Shown here: positions 10,683 to 20,500 of the stretch, in pieces | Position numbering within the stretch: the stretch's first letter is position 1 | Layout: the number at the start of each line of letters is the position of its first letter | Source of the DNA: Planctomycetaceae bacterium | Lineage (GTDB): Bacteria > Planctomycetota > Planctomycetia > Pirellulales > Pirellulaceae | DNA: 64,000 nt | Direction: 5' to 3' | Assembly (NCBI GenBank): GCA_024642205.1 | Contig: JAHEBQ010000016.1 | Coordinates: 52,037 to 116,036 of the forward strand | The notes under the pieces: generated by a model | The model's input: only the letters and a program-made list of their open reading frames with translations | The model's database searches: none | What the model was told of the DNA's origin: nothing | Program-made: the position numbers and the translations under genes

Positions 10683-13600
10683 CTAGTGTCTGGAGTCGCC
10701 GGTATCAATCGGAACGTTACAAAACGAAAGCGCAGCGATTCCGTTTTTGCCAATCAAGAGTTGTTCCTGACTCCAGGACATCTCTCTCAGGTAAGTGATT
10801 CTCTTTGCGTCTCCGGCTTGTTTCAATTTGAGTGTGAGCACGTTTCCGGAAACGGCGCCCACCTCGAACCGGTCGTTCATGCCATCAACACAAAACTGAT
10901 TGATCAACGAGTCATTCCAAACGATGTCCTGATCAAACTCCAGGGCAATCGACTCCCTTGCAGGGCCCGCAAAGCAGGCTTTCTTGAGGTTCGGGGGGGT
11001 GATGGGTTCGTTGAACGCCTTCCCGTAAATATCCCGCTCGATCAACGGCTGGATCAAGCGCGCGAACTCCGCCCAGCCTTCCAGAGGGAAATGGCAAGGA
11101 CCTGGCGGTTTGATTCCCAGGGTCGACATGATGTCCAGATTGGAATAAAGACGCGGCAACGTTCGCTGCACTTCGCGGAGCATGTCGCCGTTACCATTGC
11201 CCATACTGCAGGAGTTGGGCCAGATCTGGAAGATGTAATAGTGCTGAAGGTTGGGAAAATCCTGTTTCCAGGCCGCCGACATCGCGACAAAATACTGCTC
11301 ATACGTCTCCCAGCCGTAGCCACCGTCGGGACCTGCAGCTCCCTGGTCGTTTTCGCCTTGATGCCAAAGTACAGCCCGAATGCCATGCGTTAATTTCGCT
11401 GCACGGACTCTCCACAGCAGTCGACCATAGATCGTATTCAAGTCAGTCGGATCGGCTGGGCAACGCTGGTGCTGATCAATTCGCGTTCCACCGACGGCAC
11501 CATTGATCATGAAGATCGGAACCTGGTGGTTTTTTACCAGTCGCTTGGCAAGCTCCATGCCCCACCAGCCGAGTTCCGCTTCCTCACCGTTTTGTGTTTT
11601 CCAGACCGGGTTACACCACAAGTTTTGATCGGCCCCCGGGGAATTTGTCGGTTTTCCATAGCTGCGAACCCAAACATTGGTTTCAGGCGGTGAGTTCTCC
11701 CGGGTGTCAGTGGCGAGCGCATTGGACTGTCCAGTGATGAGATAGGCATCGCCGCAGACGATATTGTCCGCTGTGTGCAGGATCGACCTAACACCGCCCA
11801 TGATGGTACCGAACTCGACTCTGTATTTGATCAATCCTGGTTTGAGCTTGATCGTGAATGCATAGGTCCCGTCGTCAGACACTTCCTGCCTCCTGGTGTT
11901 GACCAGAATGTCGTCGGCGAAGAGGTTCAGAAAAACGGTTCCGGCGTTGTCCGACAGTTTTCCGTTATAATACAGCGTGCCTTCGTTTTTTTCGTTTCGG
12001 GCATAAAACTGATTGTCTTCCGGTTTTTCAACGCTGGCTGGAATGCGCTCGACCCATGCGTCATGCCCGGGTTCAAGCACGTCGATTCTGGTTGACGATG
12101 AAACTGCGTCGCCCCCATTGCTGATAGTGGCGGTCACGGTTAGCACACCGCTGTTTTGCGCTCGCTTGAGAATCAGCTTCCCGGGCATGATCTCTTTGAT
12201 TGCCGCCAAGCCGGAAACCGTCCACTTGTATTTCAGGTCGGCAGCGCCGCTGGCCTGCATCTGTTTCAAGTTGGTAATCTCCGGCACCACTTCGATCGTT
12301 TGGCGACCGTCCCACTTAACCGGCGATTTGAGCGCGAAGCCTGGTTCGGGAATGGACTCTCCAATCGTGATGGGGATATCCAGCGTTTTGACTTCATCGG
12401 CGTAAACCGCTTTGAAAACAAGCGTCATCGACTGGTCGCCCGACACGCGACCGGCATCGAACGAAAACCGGAACTGATCGACGGCGACGACTTCCTCCTC
12501 CAGATTCCCTTTCCTGAGAATCCAATAAACTTTCTGCGCACCCCCTGCTTTCGCCATGACCGTGGCACGGGATCCTTCTGAGATGGACAGGCTTGTTTCT
12601 GACACCGAGAATCCTGTACCGGGCTGCACCAGATGCCCGACCAGTGTTTGCAGTGGATTCTGACTTTCGTATTCCAGTCGAACCCAGTCGGCAGAACGAA
12701 CAACGTTCGATACGCGCGTTTCGTCGATGTCGCCGACGAAGTCATAGTTGTCGTACCAGCCACCAATCCAGAGGCGGGCCGGGCGCTGAATCGACAGGGG
12801 CGTTGCCCTGGATTGCCTGACGGTGTCCAGAACTCCGTTTACATAAAGTCGCGAGTCTCCCTTGGTGTAGGTATGCACGACGTGAACCCACCGGTTTAAC
12901 GGGATGGGCGTGGTACCCTCGACGTTCCCGTCCGAAAAGTAGCCGTCGATTCGCGCGTGCGGCGGACTACGATATCCCAGCACAATCTTGCCCTGCCCTT
13001 GCTCGTTGCCCCATCCGATGATCACGCTGTTCGGCTGGCGAGGCCGGAACCAAGCCTCTGTACTGTGTGACGCTGACCCGATCGGGTAACTTTCGATCCG
13101 GTCACCGCCGAAAATCCCCTTGCTACCAGGCAATTGCCTGGCAAGTCCGATGACTCCGCTTGTCACCCTGGTTCCCGTGTCCCTGGTATTGAGAGTACCG
13201 ACCGCGTCGCTGGACAAGTCGTCCATGTGCCAGACGCTCACGAATCCGTTGGACGTACTGAATACTTCTGCACCATTTGATTCACTTGTCGCGTCGGGCT
13301 TTCCCCAATGCAATTTGATTTCCTGGTGTGCATTGCCCTTGATCACAGGTACTCGAACCCAGATGCTGGCCGTTCTATCAGCCGGGTCCCACTGTTCGAT
13401 TTGATAGGCCAGCGGCTGACCACTGGAAGCCGTAACGCGAAGATCTTCTCCACGGGATTTCGCCTGGGTGAAGTCAAACGTGTCCTTGTTGAGTCGAATC
13501 AACACCGGGAAGTTCAATTCCGTGGCCGTCGCTGGCAGGTTCGCGCCTTCGGGCGTCGTAATCAGGTGAATGCTGCCGGAGTACTTCCAGTCCTGATACT

Positions 13601-13703
13601 GGGCAACGGCCATCCCGACTGGGAACACAACGACCCCCATTACGGTCAACAGGACGGAATTTTTCATCATCGAGGACATGGTTGGTGCTGGTCGTTTGTT
13701 CAT
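10683..13703 (-). CDS. Secreted DUF2341-LamG-SASA acetylesterase-like protein
   Basis: A 1006-residue exported multidomain protein, probably a carbohydrate acetylesterase with binding modules. After a hydrophobic export signal (about residues 14-35) comes a DUF2341-like region (residues about 40-150, including NFPVLIRLNKDTFDF and IWVRVPVIKG). Next is a concanavalin-like LamG module (about 165-350; TEAWFRPR, NRWVHVVHTYTKGDSRLYVNG, GDIDETRVSNVVRSADWV), then Ig-like/linker segments. The C-terminal half is a SASA-type hydrolase with the nucleophile block ITGQSNALATD and the His/acid block VLWHQGENDQG. Both catalytic blocks are intact. ATG 13703 is taken; an internal ATG at 13679 closer to the hydrophobic segment is possible. 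It is followed upstream on the same strand by a second SASA-family gene, suggesting joint deacetylation of a polysaccharide. Confidence 0.88.
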   Translation of the reverse strand: MNKRPAPTMSSMMKNSVLLTVMGVVVFPVGMAVAQYQDWKYSGSIHLITTPEGANLPATATELNFPVLIRLNKDTFDFTQAKSRGEDLRVTASSGQPLAYQIEQWDPADRTASIWVRVPVIKGNAHQEIKLHWGKPDATSESNGAEVFSTSNGFVSVWHMDDLSSDAVGTLNTRDTGTRVTSGVIGLARQLPGSKGIFGGDRIESYPIGSASHSTEAWFRPRQPNSVIIGWGNEQGQGKIVLGYRSPPHARIDGYFSDGNVEGTTPIPLNRWVHVVHTYTKGDSRLYVNGVLDTVRQSRATPLSIQRPARLWIGGWYDNYDFVGDIDETRVSNVVRSADWVRLEYESQNPLQTLVGHLVQPGTGFSVSETSLSISEGSRATVMAKAGGAQKVYWILRKGNLEEEVVAVDQFRFSFDAGRVSGDQSMTLVFKAVYADEVKTLDIPITIGESIPEPGFALKSPVKWDGRQTIEVVPEITNLKQMQASGAADLKYKWTVSGLAAIKEIMPGKLILKRAQNSGVLTVTATISNGGDAVSSSTRIDVLEPGHDAWVERIPASVEKPEDNQFYARNEKNEGTLYYNGKLSDNAGTVFLNLFADDILVNTRRQEVSDDGTYAFTIKLKPGLIKYRVEFGTIMGGVRSILHTADNIVCGDAYLITGQSNALATDTRENSPPETNVWVRSYGKPTNSPGADQNLWCNPVWKTQNGEEAELGWWGMELAKRLVKNHQVPIFMINGAVGGTRIDQHQRCPADPTDLNTIYGRLLWRVRAAKLTHGIRAVLWHQGENDQGAAGPDGGYGWETYEQYFVAMSAAWKQDFPNLQHYYIFQIWPNSCSMGNGNGDMLREVQRTLPRLYSNLDIMSTLGIKPPGPCHFPLEGWAEFARLIQPLIERDIYGKAFNEPITPPNLKKACFAGPARESIALEFDQDIVWNDSLINQFCVDGMNDRFEVGAVSGNVLTLKLKQAGDAKRITYLREMSWSQEQLLIGKNGIAALSFCNVPIDTGDSRH

Positions 13704-13940
13704 GGTGGGTTTTTTTGCCGAATCGGAACCGCGGGAAATGAGTCAGTTCATTCTATGAGCTGCGCGGACTGGCATTCGCGCTGCTGTGATGCGCCCGGAA
13801 AGCGTTTGTCATCAGAGGCAGTGTTTCCTTGCCAACGGAGCAACCTTGAGGTTGTTTTGATCTTCGGCTTGGGGCCCGGAAACAAAAAAGCCACGGACCA
13901 ACCTGGCCATTTGATGACGGACGAATGCGAGCTGCTTTTT

Positions 13941-14936
13941 TCATGGTTGGGATTTCGGCACATTGAGCTTGGCTTCCTCAAGCAGTTTCAGCATCGCAGT
14001 TGCCATCGCATCGCCGATCAGAAAATAGGTTTCTGCATTGTTGTTCCAGTGGTAGGCCTGGCCACTGGGTGATACTTCTTTCGGACGATAGAAATCTCTG
14101 GTTCCGACAAATGCCACGTTGCCTTTGAACTCGTCATATCGGGCGACCGCAGCTTGTGCTTGCATCAGTGACAGTGCGCGGGGGTGTTTTTCCTCATGTC
14201 CCGACATACCGGTCTCCGCGATGACGAAGGGAAGATTCTTGGCACCGAGGTCGTTACGAATGTCGCGGATGAAGTTGGCCAGGTTCTGCTCATAGGCGTC
14301 GTTGTGAGCCTGATTGACGCGGTCGTTCCATCCCTGGTGCCAACCGAATCCGACCAACTCATACCCGCGTCCGTCGTAATCCGGAAAATGCCTTTTGATG
14401 TCTTTCAAAACGCTCTGAACGTGCTCAAGCATCCTGGTATAAAAAGGTCCAACGTCCCCGCCGCTGCTTGGCGGTCGGAAATCAACTGCGAGGCTCTTGC
14501 CGCCCCATGCCGTTTTGATCAGTAGCACCGGGTCATCGAGTGCTTCCCCGATACGATGGCCAAATCCAAACTCAGGACCAATCGTCGTTTCATTGGCGCC
14601 GTATCCTGCAGTCAGGCCCCCCTTTCGATCGAAGTACCAGATCCAGACATCGTTGCGAACGACCCATTTACCATCTGCATCGATCAGGTGATCCGTTCGC
14701 CCCGCCATTTGAGGATCATGAACCCAAGACTCCAGGCTGCCTTTGCCACCATTTCGTTGAGGATCCAACTGGATAACACCCGCTCCTTCCATGTTTGACT
14801 GGCCAGCAAGGATAAAGACTTTCAGAGGTCCCTTGCCCACTTTGTCATCAGGAGCAACGGCATGCGTCGGTCCTGCGATTCCCACCAGAACTGCAAATAC
14901 CAACAAACCCTTAAGCCATCTTTCTGTTACGATCAT
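13941..14936 (-). CDS. Secreted sialate O-acetylesterase-like (SASA) hydrolase
   Basis: A 331-residue exported esterase of the SASA/SGNH-like family. ATG 14936 is preferred to an upstream in-frame start at 15002 because it is preceded by AGGACAGGGA and opens a clear signal peptide (basic MIVTERWLKG, hydrophobic core, cleavage after THA). The nucleophile block is FILAGQSNMEGAG near the mature N terminus. The His/acid block reads FGWHQGWND near the middle, where the Glu of the usual WHQGE pattern is Trp, though the Asp two residues later is kept. The family removes acetyl groups from sugars (sialic acid, xylan and others); the real substrate is unknown. It lies upstream of the DUF2341-LamG-SASA gene on the same strand with a 237-base gap. 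Confidence 0.9.
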   Translation of the reverse strand: MIVTERWLKGLLVFAVLVGIAGPTHAVAPDDKVGKGPLKVFILAGQSNMEGAGVIQLDPQRNGGKGSLESWVHDPQMAGRTDHLIDADGKWVVRNDVWIWYFDRKGGLTAGYGANETTIGPEFGFGHRIGEALDDPVLLIKTAWGGKSLAVDFRPPSSGGDVGPFYTRMLEHVQSVLKDIKRHFPDYDGRGYELVGFGWHQGWNDRVNQAHNDAYEQNLANFIRDIRNDLGAKNLPFVIAETGMSGHEEKHPRALSLMQAQAAVARYDEFKGNVAFVGTRDFYRPKEVSPSGQAYHWNNNAETYFLIGDAMATAMLKLLEEAKLNVPKSQP

Positions 14937-15355
14937 GTTCCCTGTCCTTGCGATTGAGGTCGGAGTCAAATTGTTGTGAATCAACGTGTTAAAAACCGGC
15001 ATGCTGGGCCGCCCATGTTCCTGGAATTGGCGCCGCGAAAACTGCGCCGAACGAACTCGTTGCTTTGCACTGTGCCTCGCGAATCAAGAACAGTTCCCAG
15101 CGATGCCGATTCAATGATAACCTCTTTCCGAAGCCAGTTCTTTGTCTGACCAGAAAGAGCCCACTGGCAAATTGGCCGTCGTGGATCGCAATTACGCCCG
15201 GATAGAATCCTGGTGGCAACTTGCACCGGAACGGTCAAAAACCGCGGCATGACGGGTCAGGACAATCCATCCGTCAGCGCCGCAAATAACGTGCTATAAT
15301 CGTAACACGTCGTGTCCGGACCGATTCCGATCCCAACCAGCAAACGGAAACTCAC
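14937..15355. other. Divergent intergenic region between SASA esterase and sulfatase
   Basis: About 420 bases holding the 5' regions of two divergently read secreted-enzyme genes. One TATAAT hexamer at 15295-15300 points toward the sulfatase. No gene was recognised. Confidence 0.45.
15295..15300 (+). promoter_or_regulatory. Possible -10 box of the sulfatase gene
   Basis: Exact TATAAT, 55 bases before the sulfatase ATG. The upstream hexamer at the right spacing (CCGTCA, 18-base spacer) is a poor -35 match, so this is only a candidate sigma-70 type promoter. Confidence 0.25.
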
Positions 15356-16732
15356 ATGCGTCACAATATTTTGAACTGCATCGTGGTCGTCATCTCTATC
15401 GTTTTTGGGTCGACCGAACTGCTTGCGTCGCCGTTCTTGCAATCAGAAAAAACGTCGAGTGGCGACAAACCGTTAAATGTCATCCTGATCATGGCGGACG
15501 ACTCGACGGCGGACAACTACGGCTGTTACGGCAGCACTTTTTTCAAAACGCCGACACTCGACGCGCTCGCAAGGACAGGGGCCAAGTTCAACCATTGCTA
15601 TTCCGAACCCGTGTGTACCTCCAGCCGGGTGAAAATCATGACGGGCCGGGATGGCATTCGCAACTACGTCGCTTTTGGAACACTTGACAAAAGCGAGACC
15701 ACGTTCGGAACGATGATGAAGAACCATGGTTACGCAACAGCCATCGCCGGCAAATGGCAACTGCATGGCGGCAAGAACGGTTCACTGGCGCCCGATTGTG
15801 GATTTGATTCCTATTGCCTGTGGAATTATCCCGGCGGGGCCCGCCCTCGATATTGGAATCCCAGCATTATTCGGGACGGCCAGTTGATGGAAACGACAGA
15901 AAAGGACTACGGTCCAGATATTTTCACCAACTACCTGATCAATTTCATCGAGCAAAACAAGGATCGCCCTTTTTTTGTCTATTACCCGATGGTACTGGTT
16001 CATGACCCTTTTCCTGTAACACCCGACAGTGAACCTCCGACCGAAAAGGAAAAATCCGATAAGCAAGCAATGACACTGAAAAATTTTCGCGACATGACGC
16101 TGTATGCGGACAAGTGCGTGAAGCGGATTGTCGATGCCCTGGAAAGCAACGGACTGCGTGAAAACACGGTCCTCATCTATACGACGGACAACGGTACGGG
16201 CCGGGGTCTGACCTACCCGTTCGGCGACGAACAACGAAAGGGCGAGAAAGCGTACGCGACCGACGGAGGAACTCACGCACCATTGATCGTCAACTGTCCC
16301 GGCGTCATCGCTCCTGGAATCGTAACGGACGACCTGGTCGACTTTTCGGACGTGATGCCGACGCTGGCCGAGATCACGTCGGCGAGACTACCGGACGTAG
16401 AACTCGATGGTCGCAGTTTTTGGCAGCAGTGTCTTGGAAACAAAGGAAATCCGCGTAAATGGATCTTCCAGTATTACTATCCGAAATTCGGGCCTGCCGC
16501 CGAAAATCACGGACAAGGCATAAACAAGCGGGAAATTATCTGGGCTCAAAACCAGCATTTCAAGTTGTATCGAGATGGCTCAATGTACGCCGTCAAAGAC
16601 CGGCATGAAACGGTGCCGATCGAGACAGGCCAGAGTAACGAGGCGGACGCTGCGCGAAACATGCTCCAGGGAGCGATTGATTCCATGCCCTCCAAAGCAG
16701 CGAAACTGATTGCGAAACCGATCTCGGAGTAA
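15356..16732 (+). CDS. Secreted sulfatase
   Basis: A 458-residue type I sulfatase, start ATG 15356, with an N-terminal hydrophobic export segment (about residues 7-25). The metal-binding pair is DD in ILIMADDSTADNYGCYG (residues 48-49). The signature is CTSSR (Cys about 87), a variant of CxPSR with Ser in place of Pro that still fits the relaxed C-x-[PAS]-x-R pattern. Later blocks match the family: GYATAIAGKWQLHGG, a metal-site TTDNGTGRG, and the DELVDFSD-like LVDFSDVMPTLAEI. It should desulfate an unknown sulfated polysaccharide. It is divergent from the two SASA esterases, which fits a small polysaccharide-utilisation neighbourhood. Confidence 0.93.
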   Translation: MRHNILNCIVVVISIVFGSTELLASPFLQSEKTSSGDKPLNVILIMADDSTADNYGCYGSTFFKTPTLDALARTGAKFNHCYSEPVCTSSRVKIMTGRDGIRNYVAFGTLDKSETTFGTMMKNHGYATAIAGKWQLHGGKNGSLAPDCGFDSYCLWNYPGGARPRYWNPSIIRDGQLMETTEKDYGPDIFTNYLINFIEQNKDRPFFVYYPMVLVHDPFPVTPDSEPPTEKEKSDKQAMTLKNFRDMTLYADKCVKRIVDALESNGLRENTVLIYTTDNGTGRGLTYPFGDEQRKGEKAYATDGGTHAPLIVNCPGVIAPGIVTDDLVDFSDVMPTLAEITSARLPDVELDGRSFWQQCLGNKGNPRKWIFQYYYPKFGPAAENHGQGINKREIIWAQNQHFKLYRDGSMYAVKDRHETVPIETGQSNEADAARNMLQGAIDSMPSKAAKLIAKPISE

Positions 16733-16894
16733 AGTTGTTCATGCCCTCGGCGAAGGCCCTCGCAGAATATGGCACTCGTCGGAAGCTAAAACAAACCCTG
16801 CTGCCAACCCTGTTACCGGACTGCAGCAAAGCAAGCGGCTGTAGGCAAACCGAAGAGAAACGTTCGTGTTCATTTCCAGGACCGAGGTGTCAAT

Positions 16895-17563
16895 CTACCG
16901 ACGCTCTTTGCTTCCGAAGTGTTTTCCGTACGTCAGTCCAAACGGCCGGTTCCTTTGATCCGCTTCATATTGTCCGATTCCGCCCTGGAAGAGCCGACCG
17001 TGCGACCAGGCTGACGCGACTCGTGAATAAAACGGCGCGTAGTCCATTCCCCATGTTCCTTCGTTGTCGAATCTTGGCTCACCTTGAAATCCAATTCCTC
17101 CTCTTGCCGGGACTCCGCCCCCGACATAATAGCCGTGATACCTGCCGTGATCACTAATCGACGCAAGTCGGGAAAGCGAGAGCGGACAACCTGCCCTGAC
17201 GCGACGATTCGCATTTTCGCACGGATCTGATTCCCGGTTCGATTCTTCCTGATTCACTTCAGCTTGGATCGTCATTGAATCGGCCTGAACCGCTTGTCCG
17301 ACGTCGGGCAGATTCAATCGATGGCTTGCTGCCGAAGGCACGTCATCCGAAAATTTCATGATCAGCGGCACTGAATCGAGCCGGGTGGCCTGGTTCAGCG
17401 TCGGTTTACGCCGTTGATCCGTGGTTCGCAAGGCGAGCCGGGATGGACCAATCGGCAAACGATTTTCCGCGGACGCTTGAGCCGTGCAGGGCAAGGTACT
17501 CGCAAGCCACACAGTCAGAAATACGGCAGTTCCCAGCAGTCGCCGTTCGAAAACTGAATTCAT
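16895..17563 (-). CDS. Small secreted protein of unknown function
   Basis: A 222-residue exported protein I do not recognise by function. A clear signal peptide occupies residues 1-30 (ERR basic start, LLGTAVFLTVWLAS core, cleavage near TAQAS). The middle is low in recognisable structure. The C-terminal 80 residues contain a Gly/Tyr-rich block, HGRYHGYYVGGGVPARGG, followed by EGTWGMDYAPFY and HGRLFQGGIGQYEAD. My impression is that similar HGYYVGGG and EGTWG...GG.GQY blocks recur at the C termini of planctomycete hypothetical proteins; this is from memory and was not searched. It lies 24 bases downstream of the matrixin-HbpS gene on the same strand, so it is probably co-transcribed with it. 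Confidence 0.7.
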   Translation of the reverse strand: MNSVFERRLLGTAVFLTVWLASTLPCTAQASAENRLPIGPSRLALRTTDQRRKPTLNQATRLDSVPLIMKFSDDVPSAASHRLNLPDVGQAVQADSMTIQAEVNQEESNRESDPCENANRRVRAGCPLSLSRLASISDHGRYHGYYVGGGVPARGGIGFQGEPRFDNEGTWGMDYAPFYSRVASAWSHGRLFQGGIGQYEADQRNRPFGLTYGKHFGSKERR

Positions 17564-17586
17564 CTATGCTCCAGATCATTTATTGA

Positions 17587-20500
17587 CTAGCCCAATCCGC
17601 CGAACGGATTGCGAAGAAATTTTTGATATGGCAATCGAATATTTCGGACGAACGTTTGATCCGCCCTCGTGATGCCGTGACTTTCAGGCAGAAAACCTGT
17701 CGCGCCAACATAGGTCACCACGTCATCCTGATCGACTCCGTCACCGGAAACTCCGAATCCGCCAATCAAGTTGCCGTTCTTGTAAACCGGAGTGGAACCG
17801 GGAAAGAACACGATCCCATTCTGGTTGGCGATCGTATCGTGGCCCAGATGGTAGGCGTCTGCGGAACCTTCTGGATTAACACCATCACCCGGATCCCGGA
17901 AATTCGTGTTGGGAAAAAACGCGTCGAATCCATAGACTCGCTGTGTGTCTTTAAAAGCCGAAACAGGAGCGGGAGCACCGCGATTTTCGCCCGTCAGCGG
18001 ATCCATGTTGCCGTCAAACAGAATTGAATAGGGAGCCGGTTCGGCGCCGTTGATTCCTGAGGGGAATCGTGGCTGGGAAAGGAAACGGAATGTGCGGTTC
18101 GTATAGGCGGTCCCCGCATCGCCAAGACGGTCAATCGCCTGCAGGTCGTTGGCATCGGCAAAGTAAGCGACATTTCGAGCCTTGGCAACGGCAACATCAA
18201 TTGAAAACGTCGTCGCGTCCTGCATGCGATACAGGCCAAGGACCTCACCATTGGTATCAGTCACGGCAAACACCATTCTCGTTGCGCTGCTGACAGGCAA
18301 GCGAACAGCGGCCCGCACAAGTTCGGCCCCGGTAATTCCATTTTCAATGATCCGTTCAACGTCCGCTGCGGTGATTGAACCGTCTGCCGAATCATGCGGC
18401 GTTACCAGCCAACCCTGGGGCACCGATTCACCATCTCGGTAAAACTCACCAGACAATCCGTCGACCAATTGATCCGCTCCACTGTCGGGATCACCCGCGC
18501 CCAGGGACCGTCCCTGGTCCAGCAACATCTGCAGGCCGAGTCGGCTGCCCATGGGACCATAAACGTCCAGTTGAACTCCGACCAGGTCCAGACGTCCAAA
18601 AGGTAGGTCGAGGTCGGCAACGGGGGCGACCCCATTAATTGTCCCAATCTTCGCACCCGCGATCCCTTGTTGCTCTGCGGCAAGACTTCCGCCGGCCGCG
18701 GCATAGGCGATGTACTCGGCTTCTGATACTCGTGAGGCGTTGATGCGCTGGGCCGTCGTTTGACCGATTCCTGGCTGGAATCCCTGTTCGTGAGTGGCGT
18801 ATCCGTCTGCACCTGGAAAGAAAACCCCGATACCACCGATCAACGTTTCGCCGCCTCCGTCTCCGTTGGTGTCTCGAAACAACGGGATACCTCCAGGCAA
18901 AGTGGCGATCCCCCGACTTTGGGCGTCCGGGAGTTTTCCGGAGTTCTGCATCGTTCCGTAGGATTCGGGTGCCGTCAGATTCTGTCCCGCCGGAACAAAC
19001 GTCGCGTCGATATTAAACCGTTCATCAAAGGAAATATCATCTGCGGTCCCCTTGATGCCGTCCGCACCCGGATGAGTTGTGCTGTCGCGATTGGTGTGTT
19101 CAATCCCGAACAAGTCGACCAACGGCGTAAAATTGATTTCAGGTGGAAAATGACCGCCTACACCGATGGGCGCCACAAACCCCGGACCCCGGCGAGTCGA
19201 AGCCAGGGCTTGGGCCACACTGCCGTTATCAACATTCGGATTCGATTCGACCTCTCGTTGCGTGATCGTCGATTGACTCAGGAATTGAATGGTGCGTGAT
19301 GTCAATGGCGCCAGGGTTCCATTGGCAGGATCGCCGTTGGAAAACATCGCGGCGGTTCGCGCCTTGGCGACCGCTCCGTCGATTGCAAACACCAGTGTGT
19401 CGATATCCGGAATCGCGGCCAGTGCATCAGCTTCCACGCGAACTCCGAGGATGCGACCGTTGCGATCAACCACGGCAATGATCGCGTCATTGCTGGCCGA
19501 GGCAGCAGCTCCCCGTTTCAGAAGTTGTTCGACTTCGGTCTTGTCAAGTTGCGGAAACCCCAGGACCATCGGGTGCAATTCAACGACCGATCCCGCATGG
19601 GCGTCAACGACGGTTCGATAATATTCACCCTGGTCAAGCGCCGTTTGAATCGACTCCAGACCAATCTCATTCGTGTAAGTGCCATTCATGATGTTGTGTT
19701 CGGAACCGTGCTGATCTTCCAATCCCAGGGTGTGTCCGATTTCATGTGCAATCACCGTGGAAAAATCAATCGTGCCGGCTGGATTGCCGTTTTCGATCGT
19801 ATTGTCCCAATTTTCGGCGCGATCCAACCAGGCAATCCCATTGGTGGCATACCGTCCACTCTCCCGGAAGACTTGGCCGCCGCTGAGTCCCAAGACAGCA
19901 CCTTCACCGCTGACATGTCCTACGGCAGCCAGGTCGCCAACCCCGATCGTAATAATCCGGCTCTCAGGCGCTGACGTGCTTCGTTCAAAAACAATCTTGC
20001 GATCCGTCGCATCTGACCAGGCTTCAAGTGCCTGGACAACAAGTTGCTCTTGTTGCGAAGTAATTTCATTGGACATCCCGTTGATTTCACGAAAATCGTA
20101 TTGAATGACGACGGGTTCTTCGGCATTGATCCACCAAGCTTCAAATCCGGATTGCCTGGCGACGTCCGACATGACAAGTCCAATCGCGTTTCCTTCCGCG
20201 TCGATATCCAGTCCAATTGAAGCAAGTGAGGAGGAATCCAATCTGGGCGAAGCAGGCACCGCTTGGGGAATATTGACTTGTTCAGCTACCGGCTGAAGCT
20301 GAGAGCCGGTTTGGTGGGGTTGGTTTCCCGGCGGTACATAACTCGAAGTCGTCGCAATCACCGGTGAAATACGATTGGTCACCGGAGATAAGTCCAACGG
20401 ACCGAAAGTGATTGGTTCGACGATGTGCGGGTCGCTGGATTGAAGAGCAGAAGGCAATTTCGTCGACAAGGACCCAATCCCTTCATCCCATGCCTGACGG

